The position numbers and the translations under genes are program-made. The notes under the pieces were generated by a model. The model was not told the DNA's origin. It ran no database searches and was given only the letters and a program-made list of their open reading frames with translations. A stretch of 26,444 nucleotides of DNA from an uncultured Rhodospirillaceae bacterium (GTDB lineage: Bacteria; Pseudomonadota; Alphaproteobacteria; CAAGCB01; CAG-977): the NCBI GenBank assembly GCA_900553035.1, contig USCC01000021.1, positions 1-26,444 of the forward strand. Reading direction: 5' to 3'. Shown here piece after piece: positions 1-7,967 of the stretch; positions within the stretch are counted from its first letter, which is position 1; each line of letters opens with the position of its first letter.

Positions 1-70
1 CTGCTGCTGATCATTCTGCTGCTGATCATTCTGCTGCTGATCATTCTGCTGCTGATCATTCTGCTGCTGA
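1..70. repeat. 15-bp tandem repeat coding for NDQQQ
   Basis: Four perfect copies of the 15-base unit ctgctgctgatcatt plus a fifth partial copy (61-70) start at the window edge. On the minus strand each unit codes for Asn-Asp-Gln-Gln-Gln in the gene that spans it. The unit length is a multiple of three, so copy-number change would lengthen or shorten the protein without a frameshift. The array continues beyond the window, so its full length is unknown. Confidence 0.95.
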
Positions 71-768
71 ACCGGATGCACCAGCGGCTGATTCGTGTCA
101 ACGAAAATCAAACGTTCATCGCCGCGCTTTGCGAATTTATAGTCAACATTGCCTTCCTTCAGCTTTTCTTCAATTTCCGGCGTATACGGCACGCGCAGAT
201 TATCAACATTCACACCGTTTTCATTCGCCGCCTTGAATTCCCACTGCGTCCCGGTCATTTCGGAAAGATAGAAATTGTATTTTTCCGACGTTGTTTCCGG
301 AGGAATGCGCCCCTCAACCATGTCTGTCACCTGCAAAACGCGATCGGCAGATATTTTGGGATAGGTCGGAACGAGTTCATGAACCAATTCGCTGGCGCCA
401 AGTTCAAATTCACGGCGGTACATATCGGGATAATCGCGCAGATCAAAATGCATTTCGCTTCCCAGTCTGTCCTGAGAATTCGCCGGCAGATTATATTTTT
501 CCGCCATCTTCAGGAAAGCCTGATCCACATCGGACAGCGTTTCGCCTTTTGCAGCTTTATCGCGGGCGTTATAGCATTCGTGATAAACCTTACTGTCCAG
601 AGACTGCTTTTCAACAGCAATATAGAATTCCGGTGATTCAAATGCGAAGGCCCGCTGAACTTCCTGGATTGCTTCTTTGTCCCCGACAGGAACATTCATC
701 GCGGCCCGCTGGAACCGGTTATAGAAATCCTGATAATCCTGGTTGTATTTGTCCTGCTGATCGCTCAT
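1..768 (-). CDS. Unknown protein with C-terminal NDQQQ repeats (partial)
   Basis: Open reading frame of 256 codons that runs off the left edge, so the C-terminus is missing. The start ATG at 768 follows a strong AGGAGG five bases upstream; another ATG at 773 lies inside that Shine-Dalgarno and is unlikely. The protein starts MSDQQDKYNQDYQDFYNRF, is soluble and rich in charged and aromatic residues, and has no signal peptide or membrane segment. At about residue 230 it passes into a Gln/Asn-rich tail made of exact NDQQQ pentapeptides that continues past the edge. I recognise no family. A promoter-like sequence lies just upstream. The frame is open over its whole length with normal codon use, so the gene itself is secure; its role is unknown. 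Confidence 0.85.
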   Translation of the reverse strand, partial: MSDQQDKYNQDYQDFYNRFQRAAMNVPVGDKEAIQEVQRAFAFESPEFYIAVEKQSLDSKVYHECYNARDKAAKGETLSDVDQAFLKMAEKYNLPANSQDRLGSEMHFDLRDYPDMYRREFELGASELVHELVPTYPKISADRVLQVTDMVEGRIPPETTSEKYNFYLSEMTGTQWEFKAANENGVNVDNLRVPYTPEIEEKLKEGNVDYKFAKRGDERLIFVDTNQPLVHPVQQQNDQQQNDQQQNDQQQNDQQQ

Positions 769-803
769 CTCATCCTCCTAATACATTCAATTATGTCTAC
801 GTT

Positions 804-833
804 ATCATATTTTTTTCGAATTGAATATGACAA
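804..833 (-). promoter_or_regulatory. Probable sigma70-type promoter for the NDQQQ-repeat gene
   Basis: Read on the minus strand, TTGTCA (828-833) and TATGAT (804-809) each match the sigma70 consensus at five of six positions and are 18 bases apart, in AT-rich sequence. The -10 ends about 36 bases before the start codon. No experimental support; based on sequence match only. Confidence 0.5.
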
Positions 834-897
834 AATTTTGAAAAAATAACTCTTCATCCCTGAAGCAATCCGCCGAATTCGCAGTTTTTTTGACAAA

Positions 898-931
898 AAA
901 GCGCCGCTCTTATTTCTAAAAGCGGCGCTTT
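898..931 (-). terminator. Rho-independent terminator after pgk
   Basis: Perfect 11-bp stem AAAGCGCCGCT (898-908) / AGCGGCGCTTT (921-931) with a 12-base loop. On the minus strand it is followed by a run of Ts, and it lies about 20 bases after the pgk stop codon. On the plus strand the far arm also ends in Ts, but no plus-strand gene reads into it. Confidence 0.85.
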
Positions 932-950
932 GGAAAAAGACCGAAAAAGC

Positions 951-2144
951 TTACTTTTCCAGAACCTTCACTCCCGGCAGGGTTTTGCCTTCCATCCATT
1001 CAAGGAAAGCGCCGCCCGCGGCTGACAGATAGGACATCTTGTCCGCAACGCCCGCCTTTTTCAAAGCAGAGACCGTATCGCCGCCGCCGCCGACAGACAA
1101 CAGCTTACCCGCAACCGTCAGCTTTCCGACCGCATCCGCGATCATATCCGTTGCCTTGTTGAACGGTTTTGTTTCAAACGCACCCACCGGACCGTTCCAG
1201 ATGACCGTCTTGCAGTCTTCCAGCTTTTTAATGACTTCTTCCGCCGATTTCGGGCCGATGTCCAAAATCATCATGTCGTCGGGGACATTGTGGACGTCCA
1301 CAATTTCCGTATCGACGCCTTCCCGGAATTCCTTCGCGACGACGACGTCGGTTGGCAGAACAATTTCACATTTCGCGGCTTTGGCCTTTTCCATAATTTC
1401 ACGCGCCGTATCCGCCATTTCCTTTTCGCACAGCGATTTGCCGACGTTCACGCCCTGAGCATACAGGAACGTATTGGCCATGCCGCCGCCGATCACCAAA
1501 ACGTCAACCCGGGAGACCAGATTGCCCAGAAGGTCCAGTTTCGTCGACACCTTCGCGCCGCCCACAATCGCAGCGACCGGACGGACCGGCGTTCCCAGAG
1601 CGGCGTCCAGCGCTTCCAGTTCGGCCTGCATCAGGCGCCCCGCGGCATTCGGCTTCAGTTTCGCCATGCCTTCCGTCGATGCGTGTGCACGGTGAGCGCA
1701 CGAAAACGCGTCATCCACATAGATGTCAATGTTTTCCGCCAGCTTGGCCGCAAACGCCGGATCATTCTTTTCCTCTTCGGCATAGAAGCGCAGGTTTTCC
1801 AGCAGAACAACATCGCCGTCCTTCATTCCGGAAACGGCCTTGGCCACTTTCGGACCGATGCAGTCGTCAACGAACGTGACATCCTGCCCCAGAGCCGATG
1901 CCAGAGCCCCCTGAATCTGCTTCAGAGACATTTCCGGATTCGGCGTCCCCTTCGGACGGCCGAAATGGGAAGCGACGACGACTTTCGCTCCTTTCTTCAC
2001 CAGTTCCTTCAGCGTCGGAACCAGACGGTCAATACGTGTCGTATCCGTAATTTTTCCGTCCTTCACGGGGACATTCAGGTCCGCGCGCACGAAAACGACT
2101 TTGTCCGCGACGTTCAGATCGTCAAGTGTATTGAATTTTGCCAT
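951..2144 (-). CDS. pgk: Phosphoglycerate kinase
   Basis: Catalyses 1,3-bisphosphoglycerate + ADP to 3-phosphoglycerate + ATP in glycolysis, in the cytosol, and the reverse in gluconeogenesis. The 397-residue length is the normal family size. Visible family signatures are the N-terminal substrate-binding stretch RADLNVPVKDG, SHFGRPKG, the hinge-side GGAKVSTKLDLL, the nucleotide-side VIWNGPVGAFE, and the glycine-rich LSVGGGGDTVSAL near the C-terminus. The C-terminal loop reads SAAGGAFLEW where STGGGA is common, a small variation. The start ATG has AAGGATG upstream. It lies 72 bases after gap on the same strand, but a good terminator sits between them, so the two genes may not be fully co-transcribed. 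Confidence 0.98.
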   Translation of the reverse strand: MAKFNTLDDLNVADKVVFVRADLNVPVKDGKITDTTRIDRLVPTLKELVKKGAKVVVASHFGRPKGTPNPEMSLKQIQGALASALGQDVTFVDDCIGPKVAKAVSGMKDGDVVLLENLRFYAEEEKNDPAFAAKLAENIDIYVDDAFSCAHRAHASTEGMAKLKPNAAGRLMQAELEALDAALGTPVRPVAAIVGGAKVSTKLDLLGNLVSRVDVLVIGGGMANTFLYAQGVNVGKSLCEKEMADTAREIMEKAKAAKCEIVLPTDVVVAKEFREGVDTEIVDVHNVPDDMMILDIGPKSAEEVIKKLEDCKTVIWNGPVGAFETKPFNKATDMIADAVGKLTVAGKLLSVGGGGDTVSALKKAGVADKMSYLSAAGGAFLEWMEGKTLPGVKVLEK

Positions 2145-2163
2145 AGAAATTTCATCCTTTTCA

Positions 2164-2200
2164 TAAAAAAACGGCTCCCTCCGAGAAGGGAGGAAGCCGT
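2164..2200 (-). terminator. Terminator or attenuator between gap and pgk
   Basis: Read on the minus strand, a 12-bp stem with one G-T wobble (outer ACGGCT/AGCCGT, inner CCTCC/GGAGG; 2171-2200) and a 6-base loop is followed directly by seven Ts. It starts 16 bases after the gap stop and ends about 20 bases before the pgk start. This is the structure of an intrinsic terminator, here inside what is usually a gap-pgk operon. Confidence 0.8.
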
Positions 2201-2216
2201 CATGTCATCTTGTTTC

Positions 2217-3227
2217 TCAGATGTGCTTGGACATCGCGACCGCTGTATCGGACATGCGGTTCGAGAAGCCCCATTCGTTGTCGTACCACGACAGAATGCG
2301 CAGGAAGTTGCCTTCAATGACCTTCGACTGGGCCGCATCGAAAACCGAGCTGAACTTCGAATGATTGAAGTCGGAGGAAACCAGCGGCAGATCATTGTAG
2401 CCCAGGATGCCTTTCAGACGGCCTTCCATGGAGGCTTTCTTCATCGCGTCATTGACTTCATCGGCTGTGACGTTCTTTTCCAGGACGACCTTCAGGTCGA
2501 CGACGGAAACGTTCGGCGTCGGAACGCGGATCGCGGAACCGTCCAGCTTGCCCTTCAGTTCCGGCAAAACCAGACCGACGGCTTTCGCGGCACCCGTCGA
2601 CGTCGGGATCATGCTCAGAGCGGCGGCGCGGGCACGGTGCAGGTCTTTGTGCAACGTGTCGACCGTGCGCTGGTCACCCGTGTAGGAGTGAATCGTCGTC
2701 ATATAGCCGTGCTTGATACCGAAATTTTTGTTCAGAACCATGGCGACCGGGGCCAGACAGTTCGTCGTGCAGGAACCGTTGGAAACAACCAGGTCTTTGC
2801 TTGTCAGTTTGTCGTCGTTCACGCCGTAAACAACCGTCAGGTCGGCGCCGTCGGACGGAGCGGAAACCAGAACGCGCTTCGCGCCGGCCGCCAGATGGAC
2901 GGAGGCCTTTTCCTTGGACGTGAAAATGCCCGTGCATTCATACACGATGTCGATGTCCATGTCTTTCCAGGGCAGCTTGGAGGGATCGCGTTCGGCCAGA
3001 ACCTTTACCGTATGGCCGTTGACGGTGATCGAGTCGTCTGTCGAGGAAATTTCACCGGGGAAGGGTCCGTGCACGGAATCGAACTTCAACAGATGAGCGT
3101 TAGCTGCCGGTGAACCCAAGTCGTTGATTGCCACAACTTCTACGTCTTTGCGTCCGGATTCGGCGATAGCGCGGTAAGCCAAGCGGCCGATACGGCCAAA
3201 TCCATTAATCGCAACGCGAACTGCCAT
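2217..3227 (-). CDS. gap: Glyceraldehyde-3-phosphate dehydrogenase, class I
   Basis: Oxidises and phosphorylates glyceraldehyde-3-phosphate to 1,3-bisphosphoglycerate with NAD(P)+; feeds Pgk encoded next to it. At 336 residues it has the usual length. The Rossmann motif INGFGRIGR is at residues 7-15, the catalytic cysteine is C153 in SNGSCTTNC, and the base histidine is H180 in TTIHSYTGDQ. The C-terminal WYDNEWGFSNR is also typical. The start ATG has AAGGAG 7-8 bases upstream. The 124-base upstream gap contains a TATAAA that could be a -10, but I could not find a convincing -35. Alphaproteobacteria commonly have gap followed by pgk, as here. Confidence 0.98.
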   Translation of the reverse strand: MAVRVAINGFGRIGRLAYRAIAESGRKDVEVVAINDLGSPAANAHLLKFDSVHGPFPGEISSTDDSITVNGHTVKVLAERDPSKLPWKDMDIDIVYECTGIFTSKEKASVHLAAGAKRVLVSAPSDGADLTVVYGVNDDKLTSKDLVVSNGSCTTNCLAPVAMVLNKNFGIKHGYMTTIHSYTGDQRTVDTLHKDLHRARAAALSMIPTSTGAAKAVGLVLPELKGKLDGSAIRVPTPNVSVVDLKVVLEKNVTADEVNDAMKKASMEGRLKGILGYNDLPLVSSDFNHSKFSSVFDAAQSKVIEGNFLRILSWYDNEWGFSNRMSDTAVAMSKHI

Positions 3228-3351
3228 TGTATTTTCTCCTTAAAAATAACAAAAGTTTCCACATTCGAGTGCGGCGGCGGCAAAACCCTCTTCCGCACTT
3301 TTTCTTTCAAACCAAAAGCACTTTATATTTGCCACAAATCGAAAAATAAAT

Positions 3352-4206
3352 CTACAGGGATTCATCAAATTTAACCCTAGATTTAGGTTCAGGCGGCGGA
3401 AACGCGATATCCAGGGCCGAAAATTCGTCTTCCGTCAGTTTAATCTTCAACGCGCCATAGAGCTCCCGCAGACTTTCCTGCGTCTCGCACTTGCATAATG
3501 CGCCGACATTTTCATGCGACAACGTCCAGGCCAGCATGATCTGACGCGGGGAAACATTCCGATCCGAAGCGATTCGCCTTAAAATAGGCCGCTCGAAAAC
3601 AGGATTGTCCGCATCCAGCGCGGCATAGGCAATCAGGGGGATATTCATCTTCCGGCAGAAGGGAAGAATGTCTTCCTCCGCCCGGCGGTAGGAAAGATTA
3701 TAGAACGTCTGGTTCATGGCGGTCTGATCCGCGCCGTCCAGCTCCAGCCATTCCTCAAGGTCAAAGACGTCGAAATTGCTGACGCCGAAATCCAGAATCT
3801 TCCCTTCATCCTTCAAATCCAGGAAAGCCTCAAGAATCTCCTCCATGGACGACATGCCGTTGCACCAGTGAAGAAGGTACATATCCAGATAGTCTGTTTT
3901 CAGGCGTTTCAGCGTATGCTCGCACGATTCGACAACGTCTTCATACGTGACGTGTTCCGGCGAAACCTTGGAAACCAGAAAAACTTCATCCCGGCATCCG
4001 GCCACAGCATCGCCCAGCAGTTCCTCCGCGCCCCCGTCCCCGTACAGCTCTGCCGTATCAAAGACACGGAAACCCATCTGAAGCGCCTGCTGCAGTAATT
4101 CCAATTCCTTAAAATATGCTCCGGCGTCTTTGCCCAGGTACCACATGCCCAATCCCAAAGCGGGAATAAGTCGGCCGGAAGGAAGTTTAACCGTCTTCAA
4201 ACCCAT
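3352..4206 (-). CDS. Aldo/keto reductase
   Basis: NADPH-dependent oxidoreductase of the aldo/keto reductase superfamily, cytosolic; substrate unknown. The 284-residue protein shows the complete catalytic tetrad: D50 and Y55 in FDTAELYG, K80 in LVSKVS and H113 in YLLHW, with the family pattern GFRVFDTAELYG and the later GKILDFGVSNF. The TIM-barrel length is complete. The start ATG (4206) has AGAGGAA just upstream; an ATG four bases earlier is out of frame. It lies between gap and the HELGH-protein gene on the same strand but is separated from the latter by a strong terminator, so it probably has its own promoter. Specific physiological role cannot be assigned from sequence. Confidence 0.92.
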   Translation of the reverse strand: MGLKTVKLPSGRLIPALGLGMWYLGKDAGAYFKELELLQQALQMGFRVFDTAELYGDGGAEELLGDAVAGCRDEVFLVSKVSPEHVTYEDVVESCEHTLKRLKTDYLDMYLLHWCNGMSSMEEILEAFLDLKDEGKILDFGVSNFDVFDLEEWLELDGADQTAMNQTFYNLSYRRAEEDILPFCRKMNIPLIAYAALDADNPVFERPILRRIASDRNVSPRQIMLAWTLSHENVGALCKCETQESLRELYGALKIKLTEDEFSALDIAFPPPEPKSRVKFDESL

Positions 4207-4340
4207 TCATGTTCCTCTAATTTTACTCATCCTTTCAGAATCTACCTTTTTATTTCTTCTGACTATAGAACTTTAGTTGATGATGCCTACGACCTTATGC
4301 TTTTCCTTTGTTCCAGGCAACCCAAGATATGTTCTTCACA

Positions 4341-4380
4341 TAAAAAAACAACCCTCTTCTTTTAATTTGAAGAGGGTCGT
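4341..4380 (-). terminator. Terminator after the HELGH-protein gene
   Basis: A 12-bp stem (4348-4359 paired with 4369-4380, core ACCCTCTTC/GAAGAGGGT, one wobble pair) with a 9-base loop. On the minus strand it is followed by seven Ts. It begins 18 bases after the stop codon at 4398 and separates this gene from the aldo/keto reductase gene. Confidence 0.85.
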
Positions 4381-4397
4381 CCTTAAAAAAGTTGAAA

Positions 4398-6707
4398 TCA
4401 GCGGCTTTTATTCATCCGAGCCTGCTTCAGGTTCATCGGGGACAAAGCAACCGTTTCCTTCGCTTCTTCCTTCTTCACCCTATCGACATATTTTTTCAGG
4501 CTGCCCATCAGACGTTTGTCAAGGCGTTCGACAATCGGCACCATTTCCGGATTTTCAACGACCGTCCGGGCGACATACTGATGCTGCTGAGCCACCCCCT
4601 GCAGAAGAGCTGCCGTCGTGCCTTTGTCGGGCATTCCGGCCGTCATCTGATACTGGGCGAACCACACGGCGGGTTTCTGCTTCGCCTTGCTGTCGATCAG
4701 CGTTGACAGGACAGGATCCGAGGCCACCTTCGCCCACGTTTCCTTATCAGAGCGAATGGCGAACGCCGCGATCTGCGTTTCTTTTTCACTGATCATGGCC
4801 TTGGTGAAATCCTTGCGTTCCGAGCGCAGAGCTTCGATCTGGTCCTCAACCGTCATGGCTTCCGGGGAACGGTTGATCGCCTTGACAAGGACAGACTTCA
4901 TCGCCGTCAGGGAACGCAGTTCATGCTTCAGGAAATGAGCGATGGCTGCATCGCCCGAAACCGCCGTATCCGACGGCAGAGCCGCAATTTTCTCTTTCAC
5001 GATCTTGTTCGCGTTCAGGCTTGTCTGCACGTCCGGAGCCTGTTCAATCACGGCGTCCAGAAGTTTCAGCTTTGACCCGGCGAACACATCTTTATCCTCT
5101 GATGTCGACAGCCCGCTCCGGCGCAGTGTCTCTTTTTCGGAACTGATCAGCATGTGCATGTCGCCGCGCGAGAAGCCGTAATCCTGCAGTGTTTCAAACA
5201 GAGCGTCCTGATATTCCATCAGGCTGACCTGCTGCATCACCTTCATCTGCTGGGAAACCATCTGATTCGTCATCAGCTTGGCCTGCAGTGCCGGTGAGAA
5301 ATTCTGCTCCGGCGCCGGAAGGCCGAGGTTTCCGGCCATATTCGCGGCCTTGATGTAACCGTTCAGCTCGCGGCGCAGTTCGTATTCCTGCTCGATTTCA
5401 GCGCGTTCCATCGGCATATGTGAACGTGATTCTTCGCAACGTTTCATCATTTCCTTATATTTCGGATGCGGCTTGTTTTCCGCCAGAGCCATGGAAATTT
5501 CGGCCATCTGCTGGCGGGACAGGCCGTGTTCCTCCGCCAGACGTTTGGATTCCCGGATGACTTCCAGATCCGTCATTTTCTGAAGCGATCCGTCCTTCAG
5601 GTGTTTCTGCGCATATTCGATTGCGGCGTCAACAACGTCCGTCGTATGGTACGCCAGCGGCGAACCCAGCTTCTGGACAATACCGGCGACTTCGCTGTTG
5701 GCCATCAGCTTTTTATATTTCGTTTCATAGGAGGGGTCGCCCGGCTGAACCGACGTCGATTTTTCAACGGCTTCACGGTATTTCTTCATGAAATCCGTTT
5801 CGTATTTCGTGTCTTCCAGACGCCGGTCAACACACATGCGCAGGTATTCAATACGCATATCGCCCCACAGAGCGGCAGCCTTGGTATTGCCGAAATCACG
5901 CGCCAGCTGAAGAGTCGCATGCGCGTCGGCGATACATTCCGTGCGGTGCCGGCGCATGACATCGCTCAGTTCATTCTGGGTGATTTTATCGAACGAATAG
6001 CCGGTGTATTCCTCATCCGTCGCGTGCCCCAGTTCATGATACAGGCACAGACGGCGCATCTGATCCGGCGTAATGCCTTCCTTTTCCATGCGTTCGTTTG
6101 ACCCGACCACCTCTTCCAGAATATTCGCGGACATGCTGTCCGGATTATCGCCCACGATCAGGTTGACGCGGCCAATCCCTTCCAGAGCGTCATACGTCGG
6201 GGAAACGGACGCGGCCATTGAAAACGGGCTGCGATCCGTAATGGCGGCCTTGCCGACCATTTTGACGATTTCGTCCTGTTCCAGAAACGTCTTTTGTTTA
6301 TCCGCGTCTGCCCGGCGCAGTTTTTCCTCAATGTGCATATACAGGGATTTGCCCAGGCTGCGGTTCGGGGATTCATCCAGAAGATAGCGACCCTGAACGG
6401 CGTCCGGGTCAATGATGAACAGCGTGATGCCCGGCGCAACCGTGCGGAACCGTTCCTCCATATTGACAAAGAAGCGATGCGCTTCCGTATCCAGCGCTTC
6501 GGATTTTTCCTCGGCTGAAGAGACCTTCAGGGTGTTCAGGGACGATCCTTTTTCAATAAAGCTCGTCTGTCCTCTGGAAAGCAGGTTGAAGAACGGGCGA
6601 TCCTGAATGTAATCCGGACGGTCAAGGCCGCTTTCAAAAACGGTCACTTTTCCCTTCTGCATGAATTTTTCCAGCAAACTCTTGTCTTCGCTTCTTTCTT
6701 CGGCCAT
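4398..6707 (-). CDS. Large unknown protein with HELGH zinc-metallopeptidase motif
   Basis: A 769-residue soluble protein with no signal peptide or membrane segment. In the N-terminal third it carries HELGH (H224, E225, H228) and, 29 residues later, E257 in ECIAD, which fits the HExxH + ExxxD zinc-site arrangement of gluzincin-type peptidases. The remaining 500 residues are highly charged, helix-rich and likely coiled-coil in part; I recognise no other domain. I prefer the ATG at 6707, which has AGGGG 8 bases upstream, over a GTG at 6728 with no ribosome binding site. It is monocistronic: its own terminator follows and a divergent promoter region lies upstream. The peptidase activity is inferred from the motif only; target and family are unknown. 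Confidence 0.85.
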   Translation of the reverse strand: MAEERSEDKSLLEKFMQKGKVTVFESGLDRPDYIQDRPFFNLLSRGQTSFIEKGSSLNTLKVSSAEEKSEALDTEAHRFFVNMEERFRTVAPGITLFIIDPDAVQGRYLLDESPNRSLGKSLYMHIEEKLRRADADKQKTFLEQDEIVKMVGKAAITDRSPFSMAASVSPTYDALEGIGRVNLIVGDNPDSMSANILEEVVGSNERMEKEGITPDQMRRLCLYHELGHATDEEYTGYSFDKITQNELSDVMRRHRTECIADAHATLQLARDFGNTKAAALWGDMRIEYLRMCVDRRLEDTKYETDFMKKYREAVEKSTSVQPGDPSYETKYKKLMANSEVAGIVQKLGSPLAYHTTDVVDAAIEYAQKHLKDGSLQKMTDLEVIRESKRLAEEHGLSRQQMAEISMALAENKPHPKYKEMMKRCEESRSHMPMERAEIEQEYELRRELNGYIKAANMAGNLGLPAPEQNFSPALQAKLMTNQMVSQQMKVMQQVSLMEYQDALFETLQDYGFSRGDMHMLISSEKETLRRSGLSTSEDKDVFAGSKLKLLDAVIEQAPDVQTSLNANKIVKEKIAALPSDTAVSGDAAIAHFLKHELRSLTAMKSVLVKAINRSPEAMTVEDQIEALRSERKDFTKAMISEKETQIAAFAIRSDKETWAKVASDPVLSTLIDSKAKQKPAVWFAQYQMTAGMPDKGTTAALLQGVAQQHQYVARTVVENPEMVPIVERLDKRLMGSLKKYVDRVKKEEAKETVALSPMNLKQARMNKSR

Positions 6708-6848
6708 AACGCTTCCCCTGTTGTCCACAGTTAAAAATATCCTTTATTCTGGCAGTTTCCGACTTTTTGAGGTGTCTGTCAAGCATCTGGACAAATATTT
6801 ATCGTTTTTCTGATAAAGCCCTTCCTGCGGCTTTTCCGGGAAAAAGAG

Positions 6849-6877
6849 TTCACTCCGACGGAAAAATAGTGTAAAAT
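6849..6877 (+). promoter_or_regulatory. Probable sigma70-type promoter for the 5'-nucleotidase gene
   Basis: TTCACT (6849-6854, four of six matches) and TAAAAT (6872-6877, five of six) are 17 bases apart, and the -10 ends 31 bases before the ATG at 6909. The 200-base divergent region also contains a perfect minus-strand TTGACA (6777-6782) upstream of the HELGH gene, but without a clear -10 at the right distance. Confidence 0.5.
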
Positions 6878-6908
6878 AAATAAAAAACAAAGAGTTAATG
6901 AGGGCCGC

Positions 6909-7829
6909 ATGGTTTTCTATATTGATCAGAAACTGGTTGTCACGGTCGCGTCAAGCGCACTGTTTGATCTGACGGAAACGGACATGATCTTCCTGGAACA
7001 GGGCGAGGAAGCCTACCGGCAGTACCAGATCGCCCACGAAAAGGAACCTTTGAAAAAAGGAGCGGCCTTTTCGTTTGTCGAACGTTTTCTGAGCCTGAAC
7101 CGGATTTCCGCCGAAGAACCTGTCGAAGTCGTTCTTCTGTCCCGCAATGATGCCGAAACCGGGTTGCGCGTCCTGAATTCGATTGAACATTACGGTCTGA
7201 ACATCACACGGGCGGCCTTTACGAAGGGCAAGCCGTCATACGACTACCTTCCGGCCTTCAACTCGCGCCTTTTCCTGTCACAGAACCGGCGCGATGTCAC
7301 CGAGGCCATTTCGCGCGGCTATGCCGCCGGATACATTTACGGCCACCCGTTTGAAGACAACCCCGGCGATCCCGAATTTCGCATTGCTTTTGATTTCGAC
7401 GGCATCCTCGCCGATGATTCCGCGGAACAGATGTGCCTGGACGTCGGGATGGAGGAATTTTTCAAATCCGAACGCACGAAAGCCGACCAACCCCTTCAGC
7501 AGGGCCCGCTCAAGCCTTTCCTTGAAGGCATTTCCATGCTTCAGAAGCTGGAAAAACAGAAAAAATACGACGACATCAACTACCAGCCTGTCATCCGTGT
7601 GGCTCTGGCAACGGCGCGCAACGCACCGGCCCACCGGCGCGTCATCACCACGTTGCGGGAATGGGGAGTCCGTGTCGATGAAACCTTCTTTCTGGGCGGC
7701 ATTGACAAGGCTCGCGTCCTGAAGGTGTTCAAGCCACATATCTTCTTTGACGACAATCAGGGCAACATTTCCTCCGTGGCCGAAGTTGCCCCGGCGGTTC
7801 ATGTGCCCTTCGGTATCATGAACGTCTGA
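6909..7829 (+). CDS. 5'-nucleotidase, cytosolic (NT5C1-like) family
   Basis: Predicted cytosolic hydrolase that removes the 5'-phosphate from nucleoside monophosphates. The 306-residue sequence follows the 5'-nucleotidase family related to eukaryotic cN-I: VASSALFDLTETD near the N-terminus, EAYRQYQ, PVEVVLLSRNDAETGLRVLNS, GLNITRAAFTKG, YLPAFNSRLFLS, then the HAD-type nucleophile motif FDFDG (D162, D164) and FFDDNQGN (D281, D282) near the C-terminus. Length and motif order are complete. GAGGG lies about 5 bases before the ATG and a promoter upstream. With gpt in the same window it points to purine salvage and turnover, but the two genes are far apart. Substrate preference is not decided by the sequence. 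Confidence 0.88.
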   Translation: MVFYIDQKLVVTVASSALFDLTETDMIFLEQGEEAYRQYQIAHEKEPLKKGAAFSFVERFLSLNRISAEEPVEVVLLSRNDAETGLRVLNSIEHYGLNITRAAFTKGKPSYDYLPAFNSRLFLSQNRRDVTEAISRGYAAGYIYGHPFEDNPGDPEFRIAFDFDGILADDSAEQMCLDVGMEEFFKSERTKADQPLQQGPLKPFLEGISMLQKLEKQKKYDDINYQPVIRVALATARNAPAHRRVITTLREWGVRVDETFFLGGIDKARVLKVFKPHIFFDDNQGNISSVAEVAPAVHVPFGIMNV

Positions 7830-7967
7830 AAAATCCTTTTCCCCGCTCAAAAAAAAGCGTATGCTCCGCGGATAGGCTTTATGTCTATATCGAAAAATCA
7901 GGTTCCGCCGCTGTCTCTGATTTATTAGGGTTAGACTTCGCCGGTATGTCTGTGGAGTGATAAGGTG

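Noticed and set aside
1..70. CRISPR array at the left edge
   Set aside because: The unit is 15 bases with no spacers and is in frame in a coding region.
1290..3113. Plus-strand open frame of 607 codons opposite pgk and gap
   Set aside because: It spans two well-supported genes and the terminator between them; the translation is low-quality and shadow-like.
6708..6728. Longer N-terminus of the HELGH protein from GTG
   Set aside because: No ribosome binding site for the GTG, while the ATG at 6707 has AGGGG at a good distance.
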